Source: Stenotrophomonas africana (GTDB lineage: Bacteria; Pseudomonadota; Gammaproteobacteria; Xanthomonadales; Xanthomonadaceae). Taken from it: 64,000 nt of DNA. Below are positions 16,059-24,747 of the stretch, in pieces. Each line of letters starts with the position of its first letter. Positions within the stretch are counted from its first letter, which is position 1. The stretch is taken from contig NZ_JABEME010000009.1 in assembly GCF_013004645.1 (NCBI RefSeq), positions 124,001 through 188,000 of the forward strand, written 5' to 3'. The notes below the pieces were generated by a model. That model was given only the letters and a program-made list of their open reading frames with translations, was not told where the DNA came from and ran no database searches. The position numbers and the translations under genes are program-made.

Positions 16059-16160
16059 AGGTGGGGCGGTGTCGGATTGCGGGGTGTCAGCCGCATGGAT
16101 GCGGCTGCCAAGCCTACACGGACGTACTTGCGGCGTCCCCGCAATCCGACACCGCCCCGC
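16059..16160 (-). repeat. 102-nt long-hairpin element, copy B (inverted)
   Basis: The architecture matches copy A on the opposite strand: arms 16059-16083 and 16136-16160 pair at 24 of 25 positions (the exception is a G-T wobble) around a 52-nt core (16084-16135). Read on the minus strand the core starts ACGCCGCAAGTACG, and its inner stem is AGCCGC-ATCCAT-GCGGCT. Both stem strands differ from copy A in a compensating way while the ATCCAT loop is unchanged. This core is the most diverged of the four. Confidence 0.85.
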
Positions 16161-16175
16161 CAACCCACGGAATGC

Positions 16176-16212
16176 CGCTCTGGCTCTGGCTTTGGCTTTG
16201 GCCGTTGCCGTT
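16176..16212 (+). repeat. Short tandem hexamer repeats
   Basis: Two GCTCTG units, two GCTTTG units, then two CCGTTG units in a row, directly outside copy B of the 102-nt element. Tandem hexamers of this kind are prone to copy-number change. Confidence 0.6.
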
Positions 16213-16365
16213 GCATTGAGCAGGTGCAGGGCGCAGCCCTGCCGAAACACCCCCAACCATGACTGCAGTCACTTGCCCGGACGCGCCGCGCTGGCGAAAG
16301 TCGGGAAGTTGACGTGATCGGTCCGGCCCGTTGCCAACCGCACGCAAGCGAGAGAGAGAAACGCT

Positions 16366-17997
16366 GTGCAACGACGTGAGTTCCTGGCTTTTTCCGGTCT
16401 GGGCCTGGCGGGCCTGCTGCTGCCGCATTCCCGTGCCATCGCCGCCGAGCAGCTGCTCGCCCCGGTCGATACCGTCCAGCGCAGACGCCTGGCGGACGTA
16501 GCGCTCGCCGCCGCACGCACGGCCAAGGCCAGCTACTGCGATGTGCGCATTGGCCGCTACCTCAACCAGTCGGTCATCACCCGCGAACACCAGGTCGGCA
16601 ATGTGACCAACCGCGAATCGTCCGGCGTGGGCGTGCGGGTGATCGTCAACGGCGCCTGGGGCTTTGCCGCCACCCATCAGCAGACCGAAGCCGCCGTGCG
16701 CGCTGCGGTCGAGCAGGCGGCGGCGATCGCCCGCGCCAACGCCGGCATCCAGACCCGGCCGGTGCAGCTGGCGCCGACACCCTCGGTGGGTGAGGCACGC
16801 TGGCAGACGCCCGTCCGCAGGAACGCGATGGCGGTGCCGATCCAGGACAAGGTCGAGCTGCTGCTGGCGCTCAATGCCGCCGCGCTGAATGCGGGTGCCG
16901 ACTACATCAATTCCACCCTGTTCCTGGTCAACGAACAGAAGTACTTCGCCTCCAGCGACGGCTCGTTCATCGACCAGGACATCCATCGCATCTGGCTGCC
17001 ATTCACCGCCACTGCCATCGACAAGGCCAGCGGCAAGTTCCGCACCCGCGCCGGCCTGTCCTCGCCGATGGGCATGGGCTATGAATTCCTTGATGGCGAT
17101 GCGCGCGGCAAGGTGCATCTGCCCGGTGGCATCACCGCCTACCGCGACTCCTACGACCCGGTCGAGGACGCCATCGCCGCCGCCCGCCACGCGCGCGAGA
17201 AACTGAAGGCGCCGTCGGTGAAGCCCGGCAAGTACGACCTGGTGCTGGACCCATCCAACCTGTTCCTGACCATCCACGAGAACGTCGGCCACCCGCTGGA
17301 GCTGGATCGCGTGCTCGGCTACGAAGCCAACTACGCCGGCACCAGCTTCGCCACGCTGGACAAGCGCGATGCCGGCTTCCGCTGGGGCAGCGACATCGTC
17401 ACCTTCTTCGCCGACAAGACCCAGCCGGGCAGCCTCGGTGCGGTCGGCTACGACGACGAAGGCGTAAAGACCCAGCGCTGGGACCTGGTGCGCGACGGCA
17501 TCCTGGTCGACTACCAGGCCACCCGCGATGAAGCCCATATCCTCGGCCGCGATGCATCGCATGGCTGCAGTTACGCCGATTCCTGGTCCAGCGTGCAGTT
17601 CCAGCGCATGGCCAATGTCTCGCTGGCGCCGGGCAAGCAGCCGCTCAGCGTCGAGGACATGATCAAGGACGTGGAGAACGGCATCTACATCCACGGTCGG
17701 GGGTCGTATTCGATCGACCAGCAGCGCTACAACGCGCAGTTCGGCGGCCAGCTGTATTACCAGATCAAGGACGGAAAGATCGCCGGCATGGTCGAGGACG
17801 CGGCCTACCAGATCCGCACGCCGGAGTTCTGGAACGCGTGCACTGCCATCTGCGACGAACGTGACTTCCGCCTGGGTGGTTCTTTCTTCGACGGCAAGGG
17901 CCAGCCCGGCCAGGTCTCAGCGGTCTCGCACGGTTCGTCCACCACCCGCTTCAACGGCATCAACATCATCAACACCGCGCGCAGTCTCGGCGCTTGA
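16366..17997 (+). CDS. TldD-family metalloprotease with twin-arginine signal (first paralogue)
   Basis: A 543-residue protein of the TldD/PmbA family, Zn-dependent proteases acting on small or unfolded substrates. E. coli TldD-TldE is cytoplasmic; this one begins MQRREFLAFSGLGLAGLLLP and continues HSRAIAAEQ, a twin-arginine signal with RREFLAF and an AxA-like cleavage site. The zinc motif HENVGH (residues 304-309) matches the family's HExxxH, so it should be catalytic. Other family blocks: CDVRIGRYLNQSVITRE, SGVGVRVIVNGAWGFAAT and the C-terminal GGSFFDGKGQPGQVSAVSHG. It starts with GTG behind a GAGAGAGA purine stretch. It heads a nine-gene operon and is followed 30 bases later by a close paralogue. 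Confidence 0.9.
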   Translation: MQRREFLAFSGLGLAGLLLPHSRAIAAEQLLAPVDTVQRRRLADVALAAARTAKASYCDVRIGRYLNQSVITREHQVGNVTNRESSGVGVRVIVNGAWGFAATHQQTEAAVRAAVEQAAAIARANAGIQTRPVQLAPTPSVGEARWQTPVRRNAMAVPIQDKVELLLALNAAALNAGADYINSTLFLVNEQKYFASSDGSFIDQDIHRIWLPFTATAIDKASGKFRTRAGLSSPMGMGYEFLDGDARGKVHLPGGITAYRDSYDPVEDAIAAARHAREKLKAPSVKPGKYDLVLDPSNLFLTIHENVGHPLELDRVLGYEANYAGTSFATLDKRDAGFRWGSDIVTFFADKTQPGSLGAVGYDDEGVKTQRWDLVRDGILVDYQATRDEAHILGRDASHGCSYADSWSSVQFQRMANVSLAPGKQPLSVEDMIKDVENGIYIHGRGSYSIDQQRYNAQFGGQLYYQIKDGKIAGMVEDAAYQIRTPEFWNACTAICDERDFRLGGSFFDGKGQPGQVSAVSHGSSTTRFNGINIINTARSLGA

Positions 17998-18027
17998 GCC
18001 ACCCATCCTTCGACATGGAGAGCAGCC

Positions 18028-19662
18028 TTGCAAAGACGTGACTTCCTGGCCCTGACCGGGCTTACCGCAGGCGGGCTGATCGTGCCCTCCTTCTTCGGCA
18101 AGGCGATCGCCGCCGAGCAGCTGCAGAGCACGCTGGACCTGGGGCTGAAGAAGCGGCTGGCCGATGCGGCGCTGGCCGCCGCCCGCCAGGCCGGCGCCAC
18201 CTACTGCGACGTGCGTATCGGCCGCTACCTGCGGCAGTTCGTGATCACCCGCGAGGACAAGGTGCAGAACGTGGTGAACACCGAGTCCACCGGTGTTGGC
18301 ATCCGCGTGATCGTCAACGGTGCCTGGGGCTTCGCCGCCACCAATGCGCTGGGCACCGCCGACGTAGCCATGGCCGCGCAGCAGGCTGCGGCGATTGCCA
18401 AGGCCAATGCCGGCGTGCAGACCGCACCGGTGCAGCTGGCCAAGGCGCCGGGCGTGGGCGAGGTGAGCTGGCGCACGCCGATCCGCAAGAATGCGATGGA
18501 GGTGCCGATCAAGGACAAGGTGGGCCTGCTGCTGGACGTCAACGCCGCGGCGATGGGCGCCGGCGCCAGCTTCGTCAACTCGATGCTGTTCCTGGTCAAC
18601 GAGCAGAAGTACTTCGCCTCCACCGATGGCTCCTACATCGACCAGGACGTGCACCGCATCTGGGCACCGATGACGATCACCGCCATCGACAAGTCCAGCG
18701 GCAAGTTCCGTACCCGCGAAGGCCTGTCCTCGCCGATGGGCCTGGGTTACGAGTATCTGGACGGTGCGGCTGCCGGCAAGGTGGTCAGCCCGAATGGCGT
18801 GGTCAACTACAGCTCTTCCTACAACATGAAGGAAGACGCCATCGCCGCCGCCAAGCAGGCGCAGGAAAAGCTGAAGGCACCCTCGGTGAAACCGGGCAAG
18901 TACGACCTGGTGCTCGACCCGTCGCACACCTGGCTGACCATCCATGAGTCGATCGGCCACCCGCTGGAGCTGGACCGTGTGCTCGGCTACGAAGCCAACT
19001 ACGCCGGCACCAGCTTCGCCACCCTGGACAAGCGCGAACAGCATTTCCAGTACGGCAGCGAGCTGGTCAACATCTTCGCCGACAAGACCCAGCCGGGCAG
19101 CCTCGGCGCGGTGGCGTACGACGATGAAGGCGTGAAGTGCAAGCGCTGGGACCTGATCAGCAACGGCAAGCTGGTGGACTACCAGACCATCCGCGACCAG
19201 GCCCACATCCTCGGCAAGACCGAATCCGACGGCTGCTGCTATGCCGACTCGTGGTCCAGCGTGCAGTTCCAGCGCATGGCCAACGTGTCGATGGCACCGG
19301 GTAAGAAGCCGCTGAGCGTGCCCGACCTGATCAAGGACGTGGAGAACGGCATCTACATCATCGGTGATGGTTCGTTCTCGATCGACCAGCAGCGCTACAA
19401 CGCGCAGTTCGGCGGCCAGCTGTTCTACGAGATCAAGAACGGTCAGATCACCCGCATGCTGGAAGACGTGGCCTACCAGATCCGCACGCCGGAGTTCTGG
19501 AATGCCTGCACCGCCGTGGCCGACGAGCGTGACTACCGCCTCGGCGGTTCGTTCTTCGACGGCAAGGGCCAGCCGGGCCAGGTCTCAGCGGTCTCGCACG
19601 GTTCGTCCACCGCGCGCTTCAACGGCATCAACGTCATCAACACCGCACGCAGCCTCGGCTGA
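18028..19662 (+). CDS. TldD-family metalloprotease with twin-arginine signal (second paralogue)
   Basis: A 544-residue tandem paralogue of the preceding gene, nearly identical in long stretches (LDRVLGYEANYAGTSFAT, SIDQQRYNAQFGGQL). The twin-arginine signal is MQRRDFLALTGLTAGGLIVP followed by SFFGKAIAAEQ. The zinc motif is HESIGH (about 305-310), intact. Differences cluster at residues 250-270 and 340-350, which could change substrate choice. The start is TTG at 18028 with a GGAG upstream; no in-frame ATG would keep the signal. Tandem duplication of TldD is unusual, because most genomes have one TldD and one TldE. Confidence 0.9.
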   Translation: MQRRDFLALTGLTAGGLIVPSFFGKAIAAEQLQSTLDLGLKKRLADAALAAARQAGATYCDVRIGRYLRQFVITREDKVQNVVNTESTGVGIRVIVNGAWGFAATNALGTADVAMAAQQAAAIAKANAGVQTAPVQLAKAPGVGEVSWRTPIRKNAMEVPIKDKVGLLLDVNAAAMGAGASFVNSMLFLVNEQKYFASTDGSYIDQDVHRIWAPMTITAIDKSSGKFRTREGLSSPMGLGYEYLDGAAAGKVVSPNGVVNYSSSYNMKEDAIAAAKQAQEKLKAPSVKPGKYDLVLDPSHTWLTIHESIGHPLELDRVLGYEANYAGTSFATLDKREQHFQYGSELVNIFADKTQPGSLGAVAYDDEGVKCKRWDLISNGKLVDYQTIRDQAHILGKTESDGCCYADSWSSVQFQRMANVSMAPGKKPLSVPDLIKDVENGIYIIGDGSFSIDQQRYNAQFGGQLFYEIKNGQITRMLEDVAYQIRTPEFWNACTAVADERDYRLGGSFFDGKGQPGQVSAVSHGSSTARFNGINVINTARSLG

Positions 19663-19683
19663 TCGGTCAGGAGCCCTTACACC

Positions 19684-21018
19684 ATGAGTATCTTCACCGA
19701 AGCCCAGGCCAAGGCCATCCTCGACAAGGTCATTGCCCTGTCCAAGGCCGACGAATGCACTGCCGTGCTGGCGGGTTCGATCAGCGGCAACATCCGTTTC
19801 GCACTGAACAATGTCTCCACCAGCGGCATCGTCGACAACACCGAGCTGGCGGTCACCGTCGCCTTCGGCAAGCGCGTCGGCACGGCCTCGATCAACGAGT
19901 TCGACGACGCCGCGCTGGAACGCGTGGTGCGCCGTGCCGAAGACCTGGCACGCCTGGCCCCGGAGAACCCGGAGTTCATGCCGGCCATCGGCAAGCAGAG
20001 CTACCGCGCCAGCCCGACCTTCAGCGAATCCACCGCTGCCATCGATCCGGCCTTCCGTGCCAAGGTCGCCGCCGATTCGATCGCCCCGTGCCGTGGCCAC
20101 GGCCTGATCGCCGCCGGTTTCCTTGAAGACGGCCAGGGCTTCCAGGCCACCGCCAACAGCAACGGCAACTTCGCCTACCAGCGCACCACCAACTTCGATT
20201 ACACCTGCACCGTGCGTACCGAAGATGGCCGCGGTTCGGGCTGGGTCGGCCGCAACCTGAAGGATGCGGCCGACTTCAAGGCCGACCAGGACATCCGCAT
20301 CGCGATGCGCAAGGCGACCGAGTCGCAGGAAGCCAAGGCGCTGGAACCGGGCAAGTACACGGTGATCCTGGAGCCGGCCGCAGCTGCGGGCCTGATCAGC
20401 TTCATGATGAACTTCTTCAGCGCGCGCTCGGCCGATGAAGGCCGCAGCTTCCTGTCGAAGAAGGGTGGCGGCAACAAGCTGGGCGAGCAGGTCTACGACC
20501 CGCGCGTGACCATGATTGCCGACCCCTGGCATCCGGATGCACCGGTGCTGCCGTGGGACAACGAAGGCATGCCGCGCGAACGCATGGCGATCATCGAGAA
20601 CGGCAGGATCGCCAACCTCGACTACTCGCGCTTCTGGGCGCAGAAGCAGGGCAAGACCGCCAAGGCCACGCCGGGCAACCTGCTGATGAGCGGTGGCGAC
20701 AAGAGCACCGCCGAGCTGGTACGCGGCACCCAGAAGGGCATCCTGGTCACCCGTACCTGGTACATCCGCATGGTCGACCCGCAGACCGTGCTGCTGACCG
20801 GCCTCACCCGCGACGGCACCTTCTACATCGAGAACGGCCAGATCAAGCACCCGGTGAAGAACTTCCGCTTCAACGAGTCGCCGGTGATCATGCTCAACAA
20901 CATCGAAGAGCTGGGCAAGCCGGTGCGCGTGGCCGGCGATGAATCCAGCTACGTGATGATGATCCCGCCGATGAAGCTGCGCGATTTCACCTTCACCTCG
21001 TTGTCCGACGCGGTCTGA
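19684..21018 (+). CDS. TldE/PmbA-like partner subunit, no zinc motif
   Basis: A 444-residue member of the TldE (PmbA) side of the family. It has the family layout (ALNNVSTSGIVDNTELAVTV, FDDAALERVVRRAEDLARL, GKYTVILEPAAAAGLISFMM, LLTGLTRDGTFYIENGQIKH) but no HExxxH, like E. coli TldE, which is the non-catalytic half of the heterodimer. It starts MSIFTEAQAKAILDKVIALS with no signal peptide, although both TldD-like neighbours have twin-arginine signals. It may be carried out bound to them or may work inside the cell. It starts 21 bases after the second TldD and overlaps the next gene by one base (TGATG). Confidence 0.87.
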   Translation: MSIFTEAQAKAILDKVIALSKADECTAVLAGSISGNIRFALNNVSTSGIVDNTELAVTVAFGKRVGTASINEFDDAALERVVRRAEDLARLAPENPEFMPAIGKQSYRASPTFSESTAAIDPAFRAKVAADSIAPCRGHGLIAAGFLEDGQGFQATANSNGNFAYQRTTNFDYTCTVRTEDGRGSGWVGRNLKDAADFKADQDIRIAMRKATESQEAKALEPGKYTVILEPAAAAGLISFMMNFFSARSADEGRSFLSKKGGGNKLGEQVYDPRVTMIADPWHPDAPVLPWDNEGMPRERMAIIENGRIANLDYSRFWAQKQGKTAKATPGNLLMSGGDKSTAELVRGTQKGILVTRTWYIRMVDPQTVLLTGLTRDGTFYIENGQIKHPVKNFRFNESPVIMLNNIEELGKPVRVAGDESSYVMMIPPMKLRDFTFTSLSDAV

Positions 21019-21725
21019 TGGATCGCCGGGCGTGCCTGCGCTGGTTGGCCGCTGCCGCTTCGGCGGCGGCGCTGCCGGCCTTCGCGCAGGCAGGCCCGCG
21101 CAGTTCGCGCTACGACTTCTGGTTCACTCGCCTGCAGTACGACTCCGGTGACTGGGACGTGGACGCGCGCATGCCGTCCAACCTGATCACCTCGCTGATC
21201 GACTACACCTCGCTGCGCGTGGACCCGCAGGAACACGTGGTGGCGCTGGCCGACCCGCGCATGCTGGAAGCGCCGTTCTGCTACCTGGCCGGGCACACGT
21301 TGGTGGAGTTCAACGCCGCCGAGCGGCAGAACTTCGTGCGTTATGTGCGCAATGGCGGCTTCGTCTTCGTCGACGACTGCAACCACGATATCGACGGCCT
21401 GTTCGCCACCTCGTTCGAGGCGCAGATGGGCCGCCTGTTCGGTCCCAGGGCGCTGCAGAAGCTGCCCAACAGCCACCCGCTGTACCGCAGCTTCTTCCGC
21501 TTCCCCGATGGCCCGCCCGCCACCAGCTTCGAACTCAACGGCTGGGGCGACGACCTGGTGCACGACTACCTGAAGGGCATCGAGGTCGATGGCCGCCTGG
21601 GGCTGCTCTACAGCAACAAGGACTACGGCTGCGAGTGGGACTACGACTGGCGCAACAAGCGCTTCCTGGCCGAAGACAACACGCGCTTCGGCGTCAACAT
21701 CGTGATGTACGCGTTGAACAATTGA
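21018..21725 (+). CDS. DUF4159 family exported protein
   Basis: A 235-residue protein whose body matches DUF4159, a family with a class I glutamine-amidotransferase-like (flavodoxin-like) fold and no assigned activity. Its N-terminus MDRRACLRWLAAAASAAALP with FAQA is a signal peptide, and the double Arg makes a twin-arginine route plausible. Family blocks: YDSGDWDVDARMPSNLI, YLAGHTLVEFNAAERQNF, VRNGGFVFVDDCNHDIDG, HPLYRSFFRF and the final RFGVNIVMYALNN. The start codon overlaps the stop of the TldE-like gene, so the two are translationally coupled. DUF4159 is often found with MoxR and DUF58 genes, as here. Confidence 0.85.
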   Translation: MDRRACLRWLAAAASAAALPAFAQAGPRSSRYDFWFTRLQYDSGDWDVDARMPSNLITSLIDYTSLRVDPQEHVVALADPRMLEAPFCYLAGHTLVEFNAAERQNFVRYVRNGGFVFVDDCNHDIDGLFATSFEAQMGRLFGPRALQKLPNSHPLYRSFFRFPDGPPATSFELNGWGDDLVHDYLKGIEVDGRLGLLYSNKDYGCEWDYDWRNKRFLAEDNTRFGVNIVMYALNN

Positions 21726-21741
21726 TAGGACCTGCACGCCC

Positions 21742-22725
<984 letters not shown>

Positions 22726-22732
22726 TCCACCC

Positions 22733-23629
22733 GTGAACGCCGGTACCCCGCTGACCTTGCCACCGGAACTGCGTGCGCGCCTGCGCCTGCTGCGGTTGCA
22801 GCCGCGCCTGGCCAGCGGCGCCAGTGGCATCGGCCAGCACGCCAGCCGCAGCCGCGGTGCCGGCCTCGAGTTCGCCCAGTACCGTGCCTACGAGCCGGGA
22901 GACGAACTGCGCCAGATCGACTGGAAGCTGTACGCCCGCTCGGATCGCTTCTTCGTGCGCGAGTCCGAACGCGAAAGCCCGATCACGGTCTGGCTGCTGC
23001 TGGATGCCACCGCTTCGGCCAACCAGGCGGATCGCGCGGCACCGCAGCGCACGCGCCTGGACCATATGCGGGGTGTGGCCGCCTGCGTGGTTGAACTGGC
23101 CCTGCAGCAGGGTGACCGTTTCGGCCTGCTGGCGATCAACGGCGATGGCCTGCAGCTGGTTCCCGCGGCGAACGGCGCACGCCAGCGTGATCGCGTGCAT
23201 CTGCACCTGCATGCCTTGCAGGCGCGCGGCGCCTGGCCTGCGGCCGATCGCCTTCGGCCGCTGTGGGAACGCGTGCGCCCGGGCGACCTGCTGCTGGCGA
23301 TCGGCGACGGCTTCGACGACGCCGGCATCGTGCTGCTGGAACAGCTGGCCAGCGCGCGCCGCGAAGTGGCACTGCTGCAGATCCTCACCGCCGACGAGCG
23401 CGACTTCCCGTTCGACGCCGGCCACCGCTTCCGCGATCCGGAGACCGGCGAGGAACTGTTGGGCGACGGCGCGGCGATCCGCGCCGACTACCTGCAGCGC
23501 TTCGCTGACGCACGCAGCGCGTTGCATGCGCGCCTGCGGTCCAGTGGCATCGCCAGTGCCACCGGCTGGCTCGACCGACCGTTGGACCAGGCACTGCAGG
23601 CGCTGTTCGGCCGGGGGGGCGGTGCATGA
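22733..23629 (+). CDS. DUF58 domain protein, MoxR partner
   Basis: A 298-residue soluble protein with the DUF58 signature YEPGDELRQIDWKLYARSDR (about residues 52-72) and FFVRESERESPITVWLLLDA, where DUF58 merges into a von Willebrand A-like fold. The frame extends further upstream; I chose the GTG at 22733 (VNAGTPLTLPPELRARLRLL) because it lies seven bases after the moxR stop and gives the normal family start. DUF58 proteins are standard MoxR partners. The TGA stop overlaps the start of the next gene (ATGA). Confidence 0.88.
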   Translation: MNAGTPLTLPPELRARLRLLRLQPRLASGASGIGQHASRSRGAGLEFAQYRAYEPGDELRQIDWKLYARSDRFFVRESERESPITVWLLLDATASANQADRAAPQRTRLDHMRGVAACVVELALQQGDRFGLLAINGDGLQLVPAANGARQRDRVHLHLHALQARGAWPAADRLRPLWERVRPGDLLLAIGDGFDDAGIVLLEQLASARREVALLQILTADERDFPFDAGHRFRDPETGEELLGDGAAIRADYLQRFADARSALHARLRSSGIASATGWLDRPLDQALQALFGRGGGA

Positions 23630-24747
23630 CCCTGCTGTTCCCGCTCGCCCTCGCCGCGCTTGCCGCATGGCTGCTGCCGCTGCTGATCCATCTGGCCCGG
23701 CGCCATCCGTACACGCCGCTGGATTTCGCCGCGCTGCGCTGGCTGCGCGCACAGATCCGGCCGCGCCAGCGCATCCGCTTCGATGACTGGCCGTTGCTGC
23801 TGGTGCGTCTGCTGTTGCTGGCCGCACTGGCCCTGCTGTTGGCACGACCTGCGTTGACCGGCCCCTCTCCCGCCTCCGATGCGTGGACGGTGGTGGCCCC
23901 CGGGCTGGACGCTGCTGCACTGCGTGGTACCGCTGCGGACCGCAACTGGCACTGGCTGGCACCTGGCTTCCCCGCCATCGAACAGGCGCCGCCTGCAGCC
24001 AGCGCCTCCCTGCCCAGCCTGTTGCGCGAACTGGACGCACAGCTGCCCGCGGGCACCGCGTTGGTCGTGCACGTTCCCGATCCCCTGCCCGGCCTGGATG
24101 GTGCCCGCCTGCAGCTTTCGCGCGACGTGCAGTGGCACACGCAGCCGATGCCGGTCACCCCGCCGCAGACTGCAGCAACTCCGCCCCGGTTACGCGTGCA
24201 CGGCGAAGCATCCGCGACTGCCCAGCGCTGGTTGAACGCGCTGCAGCGCGCGTGGGGCGTGCAGGCACCGCTCGCTCCGCTGCCGGCAGATGCCCTGCCC
24301 GAACGCGGCGAGATCGGCGTGTGGAGCCGCAGCGATGCACTGCCGGCGACCTGGCAGGCGTGGCTGCGTGACGGCGGTCGTGTCATGACTGCCGGCAAGC
24401 CTGCTGCCAGTGCCAGCATCCTGCTGCGCGATGCCGAGGGCACACCGCTGCTGTGGCAGCAACGCATCGGCCACGGCTATCTGCTGTCGCTGCCGGGCGA
24501 CTGGAATGCCGCCAGCAACGCCGCGCTGCGCGATCCGCGACTGCCGCGTGCCCTGCTGCTGGCGCTGCAGCCGCCCAAGGCCCCGCGCCTGGGCGATGCA
24601 CGTGACCAGGCACCGCAGCGGGCCGCATTGCCTGCTGCAACACCACCGCTGCGTGAGCCAACGCCTTGGCTGTTGCTGGCCATCGTGCTGCTGTTCGCGC
24701 TGGAACGCTGGATGGCCAGCAGTGCCTGGCGCAGGGTGGGCGCATGA
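23626..24747 (+). CDS. BatA-N domain membrane protein
   Basis: A 373-residue protein starting with the BatA/aerotolerance N-terminal domain: two membrane segments ([20 protein letters not shown] and LLLVRLLLLAALALLLARPA) separated by ARRHPYTPLDFAALRWLRAQ and the basic RPRQRIRFDDW. The middle is a periplasmic or cytoplasmic Ala/Pro-rich domain without recognised motifs, and a last membrane helix is LLLAIVLLFALERWMA. In Bacteroides such proteins form part of the Bat operon with MoxR and DUF58, the same company as here. ATGA overlaps couple it to both neighbours. Confidence 0.82.
   Translation: MTLLFPLALAALAAWLLPLLIHLARRHPYTPLDFAALRWLRAQIRPRQRIRFDDWPLLLVRLLLLAALALLLARPALTGPSPASDAWTVVAPGLDAAALRGTAADRNWHWLAPGFPAIEQAPPAASASLPSLLRELDAQLPAGTALVVHVPDPLPGLDGARLQLSRDVQWHTQPMPVTPPQTAATPPRLRVHGEASATAQRWLNALQRAWGVQAPLAPLPADALPERGEIGVWSRSDALPATWQAWLRDGGRVMTAGKPAASASILLRDAEGTPLLWQQRIGHGYLLSLPGDWNAASNAALRDPRLPRALLLALQPPKAPRLGDARDQAPQRAALPAATPPLREPTPWLLLAIVLLFALERWMASSAWRRVGA

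Noticed and set aside
15763..16160. A CRISPR array in the repeat-rich gap.
   Set aside because: There are no regularly spaced identical repeats with unique spacers; the units are inverted, few and palindromic, and no cas genes are in the window.
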